Shown: positions 38,919 through 48,335, numbered from the stretch's first letter. The stretch is DNA of 64,000 nucleotides from Serratia marcescens (GCA_015548865.1 JADMXW010000003.1:246992-310991); one strand, 5' to 3'. The notes: a model not told the origin generated them from the letters alone. Translations and numbers: made by a program.

Positions 38919-39265
38919 GCAACCTTCAAACATTTTCTTACGCACCCAGAGTCTGAGCGGGATTTTATCCAACTGCATTTGCCTGAAAAGTTATTGGCAC
39001 TTTGCGGTCTTACATAGTACAGGCAGGAAATGCGATAGACGCTCAAGCTAACCTAAGGCAGTTAGCACAATGGGTACCGCAACATGGAGATGAATTGATG
39101 ACCATAGCAGAGCAGTTGGAACAGAAGGGCATCGAAAAAGGCCAGCGTGAGGCTACGTTGAAAATAGCCTGTGAATTGCTTCACAACGGTGTGGAACTTG
39201 CGATTGTTATGAAGTCTACCGGCTTACCCAAAGAAGAGTTGACGAAACTTCAGCTCAGCCATTAA
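38919..39265 (+). pseudogene. Rpn-family nuclease remnant with large internal deletion
   Basis: The 5' part encodes TFKHFLTHPESERDFIQLHLPEKL, aligning with the start of the intact Rpn gene at 14342, and the 3' part (from about 39014) encodes YIVQAGNAIDAQANLRQLAQ...KIACELLHNG, aligning with its last ~95 residues. Roughly 180 codons between them are missing and the two parts are in different frames, with a stop at the junction. It cannot make a nuclease. The downstream ORF alone (from 39002) would have no native start. Confidence 0.8.
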
Positions 39266-39313
39266 TACATAGATACGATGCACGGAGCGGTATTACGTGC
39301 TCTCATTGGCCTT

Positions 39314-40681
39314 TTATTTTTGGGTGTCTGTTTCTCTGCTGCTGGGTGTGCTGCCTAAACGGCGGCTCAAAGCACTTTGGGTTATCCCGAGCAGTTTGGC
39401 TGCGGCACTCTGATTGTTATTGGTGCGAATGAGTGCCTCATGGATCAATTGCTGCGTGGTTTCTCTAATGGTGGGTAAGTTTGCCGGAAAGGTGATTCGT
39501 TCACTCTGGTGCATTTGTTGAGTCTGTTCTAGCGCCTTAAAAAAAGGTGCGAGGGCCAGTTCCTGGCCGTTACTGATCCCAACGGCGGTAAAGGTTAATG
39601 ACTTTAATTCGGCAATATTTCCAGGAAAGGCGTAACGCTCTAAGCGGCTTGCGAGCGTGTGGGGGAGCGCAAGATAATCTCGGCCTAATTCCTGACAAGC
39701 CATCTCATTAAAGTGTTGTAATAACAGACCAATATCGGCAGGTCGTTCCCTGAGCGGTGGCAGTTTGATCCGTTGAGGTTGCAGGCAGTAAAGCAATCCG
39801 TGGGAGAAAGCCGTTTGTTCAAGTTCTTCCAGTGGCACGGTTGTGCTAAATAAGAGTCGGCACTTAAGGGCGGCTTCCCGCAATGAGCCCTGTGGAAAAT
39901 AGCGTTTGCGCTGACACAGTTGAGTGAGCACTCTTTGGGTTTCCGCGCCCGCCAACGCTAAATTATCGAGTAACAAAAATCCTGAGCCTGCCATATCGAG
40001 CAGGCCCACTTGATTGGCAACCCCAAACAGTTTTTGTTCCAAAGTTTTTGGTGATACATCGGCCAGTGACAGCGTTAACAAGGGTAATTCTGGGCAAACC
40101 AGCTGTTGCAGTGCCTCAGCAAACAGGTGCTTACCTGTGCCGATTTCCCCTTCAATTAAAATGGGCTCGCGACTGTCTTGCAGGGTGGCGGCGAAGTTAA
40201 AGCAGTCGTGCATTTTGATGTCAGTGGTAAGGATTTTATCGAATGCTCTCAGGTTTATGCGGTTAAAGAACCCATCTTTAATTTGATGGTAACGTCGTTC
40301 CAGCCCGATCATTTCCATGGCGCGGCGCACACAGATGAGCAACTGGTCGGTCGAACTGGTTTTAGTGATAAAATCGTAGGCACCTTGCTTCATGCATTCT
40401 ACCGCGATCTCAGTTTCATTGAGTCCCGTCAATACAATCACTCGGACGTAGGGGGCATGTTCGCGAATATCTCGAAGCAATTGCCGACCATCAAGCGCAG
40501 GCATATTGAGATCGAGTAACACAAGCGCGATATCCAAATCGTTGATGAGTTGCATAGCCTGGCGGCTGTTTTCGCAGGTATAGGTCTTAGCCTCGGGAAT
40601 ATGCCGATTGAGCAACATATCGATGGTACGTAACCAGCGGGTTTCATCATCGATGACGAGAATATTGCGACTAAGCTTCAT
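39314..40681 (-). CDS. NtrC-like response regulator lacking the GAFTGA loop
   Basis: 455 residues. Receiver domain 1-120 with acidic pocket D11-D12 and phospho-acceptor D57 in VLLDLNMP; AAA+ domain about 150-380 with Walker A GEIGTGKH (the usual last Glu replaced by His) and Walker B-like FLLLDN; Fis-type helix-turn-helix at the end (NNNQSAAAKLLGITQSALSRRLG). The GAFTGA motif that touches sigma-54 is missing: after KLFG the sequence jumps to VANQVGLLDMAGSG. It may therefore regulate sigma-70 promoters or act without ATP-driven remodelling. It overlaps its kinase gene by 11 bp. Confidence 0.85.
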   Translation of the reverse strand: MKLSRNILVIDDETRWLRTIDMLLNRHIPEAKTYTCENSRQAMQLINDLDIALVLLDLNMPALDGRQLLRDIREHAPYVRVIVLTGLNETEIAVECMKQGAYDFITKTSSTDQLLICVRRAMEMIGLERRYHQIKDGFFNRINLRAFDKILTTDIKMHDCFNFAATLQDSREPILIEGEIGTGKHLFAEALQQLVCPELPLLTLSLADVSPKTLEQKLFGVANQVGLLDMAGSGFLLLDNLALAGAETQRVLTQLCQRKRYFPQGSLREAALKCRLLFSTTVPLEELEQTAFSHGLLYCLQPQRIKLPPLRERPADIGLLLQHFNEMACQELGRDYLALPHTLASRLERYAFPGNIAELKSLTFTAVGISNGQELALAPFFKALEQTQQMHQSERITFPANLPTIRETTQQLIHEALIRTNNNQSAAAKLLGITQSALSRRLGSTPSSRETDTQK

Positions 40682-42626
40682 TGCTCATTCCTAACAAGAT
40701 TTTCATTTCGGTGCCGATATGGGGCTGGGAATGGATAAGCCATTGGGCTCCGTGTTCGACAAGAATTTTATTGGTGGTTGAGAGGCCTAGTCCGGTGCCA
40801 CCCTGCTCGCGACGGGTAGTGAAAAAGGGTTCGCGAATGCGTGCTTGTATATGAGGCTGCATACCGCAACCATTATCGATAACCTTAAGATATACCCGAC
40901 CCTCTTCGATCCCGGTTTCAATCGTCAGTAGTGGGTGGGGTTTGTCCATCGCCAGGCAGGCATTTTGGATCAAATTGATAAGCACCAACTGCAGTTGTAA
41001 CTCATCTCCCTTAATCGTAGGAAGTTTAGGGTGGAGTGAGAGCTGCAATTGCAGCCGTTTGACATTGTTATGGGTTAATCGCAGCGCAGTTTCAACAATG
41101 TGGTTTAGCGCGACAGGTTTTACATTGTTGAGGCCGTAACGGGAGAAGTGCTTGAGATCGTGAATAATACAGCCGATGCGCTCGGCCGATTCTTGCACCG
41201 ATTGGCTGGTATAATTTAACTCCTCAAGCCCCTGTTGCAGTGCCTGTGGTTGCGTGGCCTTCAATGACAGTGCACGTTGTAGATCGTCGATAATATCCTG
41301 CATCAGGCTCATGGATTGATTGATAAGTCCTACAGGATTATTAATTTCATGAGCAATGCCCGTGGTTAGCTCTCCAAGGGAAGCTAGACGGCTGGAGAGC
41401 TCGCTCACTTGTTTTAGCTCAAAAGGTTCTGTGTAGTCTTCGATAAATAAGGCGAGCATATTGCTTGAGATCAGATACAAATTCAGTTTCCAGCGTTTAT
41501 TGTCGAGAGAAAATTCGATCAACTGTGACTCCTCGCCATTAAACCCGGACTGGATAAGCTGCGTGAGTGCGACCTTGGGATATGCCAGCTCAAGCTTCTC
41601 TGGCGCTAACAGCCATTGATATTTCCCGTTTTGCCAAATCATCTTCAGGTGTTGATCCAGAAGGATAACACCGCAAGGTAGACCATCTAATACCGAATGG
41701 AATTGGGCCGATACTCGGCTAATTTCTGCCTCGGCTTTTTGCCGTTGACTGAGTTCCTGCTTAAGGGATTTGGTTTTTTGCCTGAGTACCAGACTGATAT
41801 AGAGTGTGATTAACAAGCCAATGCTGGAGATGATGGCAGCAAATAACGCCCATTGAAAAAAATCGTTACGCACTTGCCCCAACTCGATTTTTTCCTTACC
41901 GAATCCGACCCATTTATAAATCAAGTCATCAAAATAGCCGCCGTGGTAGTTCTGCTCCAGGAGGTCTCTCACGGCTTCAGAAAACAAGGGATCCTTATCG
42001 GACATGACTAAATAAAATTGGCTAAAAAACAATGGATTACTTGCTGTTTTGGTCATCGGGAATTGTTGCAGCAGGCGGCGTGCACAGTAGAATTCAGCTA
42101 ACACAAAGTCCACTTCGCCCGCCGATAATAGCTCAAACCCTTGCTCATTGGTGACGACGGGTACGAGGATAAAATCCTGCGGATTGGCCTTCAGATACAT
42201 CTCCACCGAGGAGGCCTGTTTGATGGCCACGCGCTTTTTACGCAGGGCCGCCCAGGAATCCGCTTGGCCTTCGGTGCGCAGGTTATAAGCACTGATATAG
42301 GTGGGCAATAGCGGCAGCGCGGTATTGAGCTCGAATGTCTCTCCTGCGGGCAAATCAATCACGGCTAACTGGCGCGTCTTATTTGTAACGGAATTCAGGG
42401 TTTGCTCGAGCGTTTGGCGGTTAATGATTAAGTCGTATTGCAATTTTTGGGCGATTTGACGCGCTAATTCAATGTTAAAACCGGTCTCTTCACCAGCCTC
42501 ATTTTGCCACTCAAAAGGCGGGGTATTACTATGAACATTGAACGTCAGATTCTGCTGTGCCAATCCTTGAGTCGAGATTAGACTCAGCGCTAATATCATT
42601 CCACGTAAATACTGCCAATAGCTCAC
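40671..42626 (-). CDS. Sensor histidine kinase with periplasmic SBP_bac_3 sensor domain
   Basis: 651 residues. A signal sequence (residues 1-23) leads into a solute-binding-protein family 3 sensor (about 27-260, NTPPFEWQNEAGEETGFNIELARQIAQKL) of the kind that binds amino acids or organic acids. A membrane helix follows at ~265-288, then a coiled coil, a PAS-like domain, a HisKA domain with the phosphorylated His in LGELTTGIAHEINNPVGL and an ATPase domain with N-box LINLIQNACLAM and G-boxes DNGCGM and GGTGLGLS. It partners the NtrC-like regulator and faces, across a ~650-bp gap, an exported hydroxyacid oxidase gene. Confidence 0.9.
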   Translation of the reverse strand: MSYWQYLRGMILALSLISTQGLAQQNLTFNVHSNTPPFEWQNEAGEETGFNIELARQIAQKLQYDLIINRQTLEQTLNSVTNKTRQLAVIDLPAGETFELNTALPLLPTYISAYNLRTEGQADSWAALRKKRVAIKQASSVEMYLKANPQDFILVPVVTNEQGFELLSAGEVDFVLAEFYCARRLLQQFPMTKTASNPLFFSQFYLVMSDKDPLFSEAVRDLLEQNYHGGYFDDLIYKWVGFGKEKIELGQVRNDFFQWALFAAIISSIGLLITLYISLVLRQKTKSLKQELSQRQKAEAEISRVSAQFHSVLDGLPCGVILLDQHLKMIWQNGKYQWLLAPEKLELAYPKVALTQLIQSGFNGEESQLIEFSLDNKRWKLNLYLISSNMLALFIEDYTEPFELKQVSELSSRLASLGELTTGIAHEINNPVGLINQSMSLMQDIIDDLQRALSLKATQPQALQQGLEELNYTSQSVQESAERIGCIIHDLKHFSRYGLNNVKPVALNHIVETALRLTHNNVKRLQLQLSLHPKLPTIKGDELQLQLVLINLIQNACLAMDKPHPLLTIETGIEEGRVYLKVIDNGCGMQPHIQARIREPFFTTRREQGGTGLGLSTTNKILVEHGAQWLIHSQPHIGTEMKILLGMSNEA

Positions 42627-43279
42627 TCAATACACACCTTTTTGAACGTTTCTCAACATTGATGATTTCTTTTTTATGGAGAAGAAGAGCTGAAAGCTTT
42701 ACTTTACGCTGGTGTTGAATAAAGGGAAGAGATCAATCTCGCTTTTTGAATTGGACATCATCATAAATGCAGTCAATTCACAATAGCAGACTGTTATCTC
42801 TTTTTTGACAATGATTTCACATTTATACTCGTTATACTTTACGTTGTCTGTGTGTTGGTTTTGTTCGTTATTACTTCTGTTTGAGGAAGGAACCTTTCTC
42901 GATGTTGTCGAAATCGTTCATTATCTTTATTTTTTTTTGATTAAAATCAGTATGTTGATTGGTGATTTTGGGTGCTTGTATGAGTCTATTTTCTGCCGGT
43001 TTAATTATTTAGGATATAATTTACTTGGCTATGGCTGTAGTTAAGTTATATTTAGTTAAAGAGAATGATAATTAATTTGTTTTGAGCAGTGGCATTTTCT
43101 CTGTTATGCAAAAACGCATAATTGGGTATGCAGGCTTCAAGGTTTTTTAAATTAAGCGATCTATCACCAAGTTTTATCCCCGAATGTTATCCCCTACGAA
43201 ATTGCGCGGCGTAAATTCAGGCCGTGAGCAATACGTTAATAACTCCTGAAAAGAATTGAATAACATAGGGGACACTAAT
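42627..43279. other. 653-bp AT-rich divergent gap without a supported gene
   Basis: This region lies between the divergently transcribed kinase and oxidase genes and should hold both promoters. A TTGACA occurs at about 42804. I see no convincing gene: the 79-codon frame at 42805 has a phenylalanine/leucine-rich, AT-driven composition and no ribosome-binding site. Confidence 0.5.
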
Positions 43280-44539
43280 ATGGAAAATAAATTAGATCAA
43301 AATCGTCGAGAATTTTTAACCAAGGGAGCCGTGCTCGCCGCTGCCGCAGGAACGCTTGCTCTGTCGGCCTCATCTTCGGCCCATGCCGCAGAGGCGGTGG
43401 CCGCAACCGCTGCCACTGCAGCGGCAGAAGAGCCAAAACCCATCACCGGTTACATTAAAGAGCCTAAAAACTTAAAAGATGTGCTCGGCAATGCGCGTAA
43501 AATCATGAGTACTTGTGCGGCTTGTGATGTCGCCGGAGCAGGTCGTTGTAACGGTAAAGGTCCATGCGGGGAAGGGGTTCCAGGTATGGGCGGTATGCGC
43601 CAAAGCTTTGTGCGCAACATCGAGGCTTTTGAAGGCATGAGCCTCACTATGCGCAGCCTGCATAACGTCAATAAGCCTAAAATGGAAACGGAGCTACTCG
43701 GCGTTAAGTTAGCCATGCCTATCCTGACCGGCGTCACTGGTGGTCTAACCTACAACATGGGTGCTGCGAACAAATTAGCGTTCGATGGCGAAGTCATGAC
43801 CGAGGATAAATACGCTCGCGGTATTATCGAAGGGGCGGCAAACTCTGGCTGTTTAGGTTGGGCTGCCGACGGTATTGAAGATCCACTCGATACCTACAAA
43901 CGTCGTTTAGAAGTGGTCAAAGAATTTAAAGGTCGCGCGATTGCGCAAATCAAGCCTCGCACCCAGCAAGAAATCTTTGAACGTATTGATCTGGTACAGA
44001 ATGCCGGTGCACCTTTCTTTGCGATTGATATCGATTCGGCAGGTCGTGCTGCCCGTGCATTACCCGGCAACACGGTTGAGCCTAAAGATCTGAAAAAGCT
44101 TAAAGAAATTGTTAAATACGCCAAGATTCCCTTTATGGCGAAAGGCGTGATGACGGTGGAAGAAGCCCTGATGTGCGCCGAGGCCGGTTGCGGTGCAATT
44201 GTGGTGTCTAACCACGGCGGGCGCGTACTGAGTTCGACTCCAGCGACGATGCATGTGTTGCCCGCTATTGTAAAAGCTGTACGCGATCGCGGTTACAAGA
44301 TGCCCATTCTGGTCGACGGCGGTGTGCGTGATGGTGGCGATGTGCTTAAAGCGCTGGCCAGCGGCGCCCATGCCGTATTGGTTGGCCGTCCTATGCTGCG
44401 TGCCAGCCTTGGCGGTGGTGTTAAAGGGGTTGAAATGCAGTTCAAACGCTTCCAGGGTGAGCTTGAGTCGAGCATGGTGCTGACCGGCACTGCCGATGTG
44501 AGGAATGTTGACCCAGCGATTCTTATTCAGGGCGTCTGA
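43280..44539 (+). CDS. Tat-exported FMN-dependent alpha-hydroxyacid oxidase/dehydrogenase
   Basis: 419 residues from the ATG at 43280. The twin-arginine signal NRREFLTKGAVLAAAAG, ending near SAHAAEA, predicts export of the folded, cofactor-loaded enzyme. The (beta/alpha)8 FMN barrel shows GVTGGLTYNMG, the catalytic His in VVSNHGGRVLSS and the phosphate site GGVRDGGDVLKALASGAHAVLVGRP. Before the barrel is a four-cysteine motif C79-x2-C82-x7-C90-x5-C96 followed by PGMGGM; related cysteine-rich forms occur in the lactate-oxidase-like branch of anaerobes and may bind an iron-sulfur cluster. Substrate probably lactate-like, unproven. Followed after 319 bp by a DUF1080 gene. Confidence 0.85.
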   Translation: MENKLDQNRREFLTKGAVLAAAAGTLALSASSSAHAAEAVAATAATAAAEEPKPITGYIKEPKNLKDVLGNARKIMSTCAACDVAGAGRCNGKGPCGEGVPGMGGMRQSFVRNIEAFEGMSLTMRSLHNVNKPKMETELLGVKLAMPILTGVTGGLTYNMGAANKLAFDGEVMTEDKYARGIIEGAANSGCLGWAADGIEDPLDTYKRRLEVVKEFKGRAIAQIKPRTQQEIFERIDLVQNAGAPFFAIDIDSAGRAARALPGNTVEPKDLKKLKEIVKYAKIPFMAKGVMTVEEALMCAEAGCGAIVVSNHGGRVLSSTPATMHVLPAIVKAVRDRGYKMPILVDGGVRDGGDVLKALASGAHAVLVGRPMLRASLGGGVKGVEMQFKRFQGELESSMVLTGTADVRNVDPAILIQGV

Positions 44540-44858
44540 TCGCAATTACCACGGCATGCCGATACGGTTTAGCCGCTGTGATTGTCTCAATGCGGGTGTT
44601 GCAAAACATCAATACAACACCCGCTGAACTGGATTGAGAACATCACCGTGGTAGCATGGGTACTGTGTTTTTCTTCCCTATACGCCCCCATGTTCGAAAC
44701 AGTTTTTTGTACCTGTCAGGCGACTCTATCTACGCAAGGGTAAATACTGCTGGGCTTGCCACGCAGGTAAAACTGCACGCTGTGAAGGTAGGTGTTGCCA
44801 CTCTTTTTTTTACGCAGTGATGAGAAAGGACGTTAATAGGATTCCTTTAGGAGACTGC

Positions 44859-45455
44859 ATGAAACGCGCTTTAAATAAGCTAGTTATTGGATTAAGCCTG
44901 AGTCTGGGGTTAATGAGTAATGTGTATGCGGCGGATCAAACCTTTGTTATGCCTGCGGCATCGGGATTAACCGATCTAAAATTTGTTGATGTGATCCCCG
45001 GGTCTTCATGGAAACAACAAGATGGTGTCATCATCAGCCAGGGGGACGGGGAAAGTTACCTTGTGACCCAAGCCAATTACGGTGATTTTGTGTTGGAAAT
45101 GGATTTTAAGCCCAGTGATGAAATTAATGCGGGTGTCTATATGCGCTGTGCCGACATTAATGAAATCAAAGCCAATACGTGTTACGAAGCCAATATTTGG
45201 GATAAAAGCAAGAAAACTCAATTCCGTACTGGTGGGATTGTGGATCGTCAAGCTGTCACTGATGTGCAAGATACCATCAATCGATGGAATCATTACAAGT
45301 TAACCTTGAGGAGTGACACCATTGAAGTTGAACTCAATGGCAAAGTGGTGGCAAAGCTAAAGGATGGTCAATTACAACAAGGTTTTATCGGCTTCCAACA
45401 TAAGGGAAGTGGCAGCATCGAATTGAAGAACATTCAACTCATCCCTTTAAAATAA
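44859..45455 (+). CDS. Exported DUF1080 (3-keto-disaccharide hydrolase-like) protein
   Basis: 198 residues from the ATG at 44859, which follows AGGAG; signal peptide MKRALNKLVIGLSLSLGLMSNVYA. The mature part is one concanavalin-like beta-sandwich of the DUF1080 family: GDFVLEMDFKPSDEINAGVYMRC, INRWNHYKLTLRSDTIEVELNGK and GFIGFQHKGSGSIELKNIQL. Such domains bind or cleave sugars in the periplasm; some relatives hydrolyse 3-keto-glycosides. Pairing with an exported FMN hydroxyacid enzyme could mean both act on oxidised sugars or sugar acids sensed by the neighbouring kinase. Confidence 0.8.
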   Translation: MKRALNKLVIGLSLSLGLMSNVYAADQTFVMPAASGLTDLKFVDVIPGSSWKQQDGVIISQGDGESYLVTQANYGDFVLEMDFKPSDEINAGVYMRCADINEIKANTCYEANIWDKSKKTQFRTGGIVDRQAVTDVQDTINRWNHYKLTLRSDTIEVELNGKVVAKLKDGQLQQGFIGFQHKGSGSIELKNIQLIPLK

Positions 45456-46434
45456 GTCGATGGATTTGAAATTGATGAATGGCTCTAAAACTTTTTAGCC
45501 CGTGAGTTCGATACCAGCAGCAGGAGGCTAGCAGTAAAAAACACGGAGTGAATCGTTACTGCTAGCCGCTGTTTGCACAAAATAAACCTGTTCTTACATC
45601 AAGGGACGGTGCCGCGTCAAGTAATTGCAGCGGACATTAGTAGACAGAAAATCCTCTTGGGAATCGCTGTGGTGCTGTGACTATTGCCACCGTTTTTGTA
45701 TGGGGATATGCGGGCTCAGAACGGCAATATTTTTTCCATTTCCCAACGCCTCGCTATAATCAAAACAGTTATTTCGAACGCTCAATACACAAGTTAACCC
45801 GTTCAGTTGGGCTTTCTTGTGTCAGTATTCCATTAAATGAATGCGTTTACTTTTAGATCTCTTCAGCTTGTTTTTTCTGGCAGAAGCCAAATAGGGCTCG
45901 CTATCGGGTGGCCAACGCTATTGCACAGAACATGAATGCTCACCGACTTGATTGATGTTGTGAAGCAATACGACGATCAGGTGTGGTTCGTGATGTTTAC
46001 CACTTGTTCTGCTACGGGGGGGCAGATGGTCTGCATGATTACAGCATGGTTGTTAGTTAATAATATTTTCCTCGAGTTGTCATTCTACTATCTGTTTTAT
46101 TTTAGGTTTTTTTCTTTGGATGTATAAATATTCCATTGGTTGTTTTTTTGTTTAGTTTTTATTGATACAATCAGGTTAATACTTGGTGTTGATTAATTAC
46201 TGATTCGCTATGGTTAAAAATTATTTTATTATGTGTGTTTGTGTTTTTTATCAAGAATATTGTCTTTTAATTTCTAGTGTTGGCTAGATTCTCCACCTGA
46301 TTTTTGTGGCCAGTTTTTATTTAAAGACACTATGGTTTTTAGATTTCACTATCGTAAATAGGCTATTCGTTCAGGGAGGGATACTGTCTTTGGGTTAGTA
46401 GCAGTCTTAACAACATTTATTGGGTGTAGGATAT
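45456..46434. other. 979-bp AT-rich gap with hairpins, no supported gene
   Basis: Directly after the DUF1080 gene lie two hairpins: GGCTCTAAAACTTTTTAGCC at 45481-45500, and 12-bp perfect arms GGCTAGCAGTAA (45526-45537) / TTACTGCTAGCC (45557-45568). A third (ACACAAG / CTTGTGT) is near 45790-45825. The remainder is strongly AT-rich towards luxR. A 63-codon frame at 45936 has no ribosome-binding site or recognisable family. I could not find a clear lux/esa box. Confidence 0.55.
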
Positions 46435-47160
46435 ATGAAATTTACATTCGGTTTTAACGCCAGTGATGTTTTGTGCTCTTTTGTAGAGCAAAAACTGGAG
46501 ATTATAAGTAATGCAACGTTTGCCTACAGTATAATCAATAAAAGAAATATTTCAGAGATTTTCATCATATCCAACTATAATGAAGAATGGGTGAAGACAT
46601 ATCTAGATAACAAGCTCCAGTATGTAGACCCCGTTGTTGTACTGGCATTAAGGCGATGTTCCCCATTCGGTTGGAATGAAGATATGTCAATTTTTTCAGA
46701 CATAAAATTCACTAACGTATTTTCTTTGTCTAGGACCTTTGACATTGTAAATGGATATACATTTGTATTGCATGATTATGATAATAATTTAGTGATATTA
46801 TCATTGCTTATTGATAGAGATGCAAAAAATGAAACCGAGGCCGAAATCAAAAAAAATAAAAGTAAATTACAGTTATTGCTCATAGAAATTCATGAAAAAA
46901 TAGTAATGTTTTTTAATGATAAAAACAAGGCATCATCTTTGAATGATACCTTGTTCACCACAAGGGAAACCGAGGTATTGTACTGGAGTGGTTTAGGTAA
47001 AACCTATTCTGAAATATCCATCATCCTGGGGATTTCTCCGAGTACTGTGAAATTTCATATGGCGAGAGTGACATCAAAGCTTGGCGTTGTTAATGCGAAG
47101 CAGGCAATCCGCTTAAGCTCAGAGTTAGGTCTGATTAAAAGCCCTAGATCCTTGGGGTAA
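46435..47160 (+). CDS. LuxR-type quorum-sensing regulator (ExpR/EsaR group)
   Basis: 241 residues from the ATG at 46435 (GTAGGA upstream). The N-terminal autoinducer-binding domain has the conserved W, Y and D of the family in EEWVKTYLDNKLQYVDPVVV, and FGWNED. The C-terminal GerE-type helix-turn-helix is TTRETEVLYWSGLGKTYSEISIILGISPSTVKFHMARVTSKL. The gene is convergent with luxI and their 3' ends overlap by 36 bp, the arrangement seen for esaR/esaI and expR/expI in Pantoea, Pectobacterium and Dickeya. Regulators of this group usually bind DNA without signal and are released by it. Strongly AT-rich. Confidence 0.9.
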   Translation: MKFTFGFNASDVLCSFVEQKLEIISNATFAYSIINKRNISEIFIISNYNEEWVKTYLDNKLQYVDPVVVLALRRCSPFGWNEDMSIFSDIKFTNVFSLSRTFDIVNGYTFVLHDYDNNLVILSLLIDRDAKNETEAEIKKNKSKLQLLLIEIHEKIVMFFNDKNKASSLNDTLFTTRETEVLYWSGLGKTYSEISIILGISPSTVKFHMARVTSKLGVVNAKQAIRLSSELGLIKSPRSLG

Positions 47161-47784
47161 TAATAATGGCCAAGTGCATAAGTCTACATTTTTGAACGGT
47201 AATACAGCCCTTATTTTAGTTGCCAGCTCTGTTTGGTTTTCTAAAGTAACAGGAAGGAATAATAAATAGATTCGTTCCTTTTCTGATAAGTAACCTTCTT
47301 TGATGTTCTCAAATTTCCATCCTGCACGTCTTAATATGGATAACATTGCTTTACTTACGATAGTGTATATACCATCAAATCCATAATGCTGGCAGTAGTT
47401 TATCATGGATAACAACAGAATTGTGCTAATGGGATAATGGCATCCCAATAGCTCCTGAGCTCTTTCCTTGTGTACAAAAAAACGGCTTGATTCTAAATAA
47501 TTTCCATTTTTGAATTTCACTCCTCTAAAATATGATTGAAATGTATGTGTTATCATATTAGGATTTTCTAATTTAATGAATCTAACACTGCAAATAATAT
47601 TTGATTGAAAAACACCTATCATATAGTTTGTGTCTGTATTATCATACTCATCAAACTCCATATCATTTTTACATTGCACCTGCCAATTCAATCTTTCTTT
47701 AAACGTTTTTTTTCTTAAATGGAATAATTCATCTTTTTTTTGTTCTTTAAGTGATTCATAGTTTACATCGAACATTTCTAACAT
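47125..47784 (-). CDS. N-acyl-homoserine lactone synthase (LuxI family, EsaI/ExpI-like)
   Basis: 219 residues, with GGAGG five bases before the ATG. Invariant LuxI residues are in place: R24, F28 and W34 (HLRKKTFKERLNW), D45 and D48 (EFDEYDN), R68 (CSVRF), E98 and R101 (ESSRFF). Thr141 in IYTIVSKAM corresponds to EsaI Thr140, which is associated with 3-oxo-acyl products, so a 3-oxo-C6 type signal is likely. The tail (LLLPQGSRAFNQT) is several residues longer than EsaI and is encoded in the overlap with luxR. Confidence 0.93.
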   Translation of the reverse strand: MLEMFDVNYESLKEQKKDELFHLRKKTFKERLNWQVQCKNDMEFDEYDNTDTNYMIGVFQSNIICSVRFIKLENPNMITHTFQSYFRGVKFKNGNYLESSRFFVHKERAQELLGCHYPISTILLLSMINYCQHYGFDGIYTIVSKAMLSILRRAGWKFENIKEGYLSEKERIYLLFLPVTLENQTELATKIRAVLPFKNVDLCTWPLLLPQGSRAFNQT

Positions 47785-48143
47785 GTTTTCCTCCAGAGAC
47801 GTGGTTTATTTATGAATTGTATTGAAAATAAATAAGAGCGATTTATTTTAATGCATTAATTAAATTGTATGGTTGGACAATTAAACAATTAATAAATTTG
47901 AAGCGAAAAATGATGATTATATGGTTTAATCTAGTTACTTTAATTATGAAATCCTAAAACAGTCTGAAACAACTACCTATTTCCTCACTTGGAATTTCTT
48001 ACACTCATCATAAAGCACAGCAAATGCTCGACTGGTGCTAATCGTCATTTCCTGTGAGAACTCACCCTTTCGTCCTCTCTGTCTGTGACTATTTTTTATC
48101 AGTAGATGCCAACATCACTTTTTAGTGGTTTTCATGTGGACTG
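47785..48143. other. 359-bp AT-rich gap upstream of luxI, no gene seen
   Basis: Carries the luxI promoter region. I see no clear 20-bp lux-type palindrome and no coding sequence. Confidence 0.5.
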
Positions 48144-48320
48144 ATGAATGGACAGAATCACTGCTATTACGTGTTTAAACGTTTTTTGATAAGCAAGGGC
48201 ACTATCACCAGAGCAGATTTTGCAAGGTACCTATTTTGGCAATTCCCCGTTATGGTCAGCGACGAAGAATACCGCCGTGAGGGCTTTACTCTGCGTTGGG
48301 TTAAACATCTATCTAATTGA
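48144..48320 (+). CDS. Possible 58-residue ORF, unrecognised
   Basis: Starts MNGQNHCYYVFKRF and ends DEEYRREGFTLRWVKHLSN. The composition, with balanced charge and no AT-driven runs in its second half, looks like real protein and unlike the flanking DNA, so it may be the end of a decayed gene. The ribosome-binding site is weak. I do not recognise the family. Confidence 0.3.
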   Translation: MNGQNHCYYVFKRFLISKGTITRADFARYLFWQFPVMVSDEEYRREGFTLRWVKHLSN

Positions 48321-48335
48321 TAAATAATAGTTATA

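Noticed and set aside
42805..43044. 79-codon ORF in the AT-rich gap
   Set aside because: Composition follows local AT bias; no ribosome-binding site or recognisable family.
45936..46127. 63-codon ORF upstream of luxR
   Set aside because: No ribosome-binding site, ends in AT-driven Leu/Phe/Tyr residues, no family seen.
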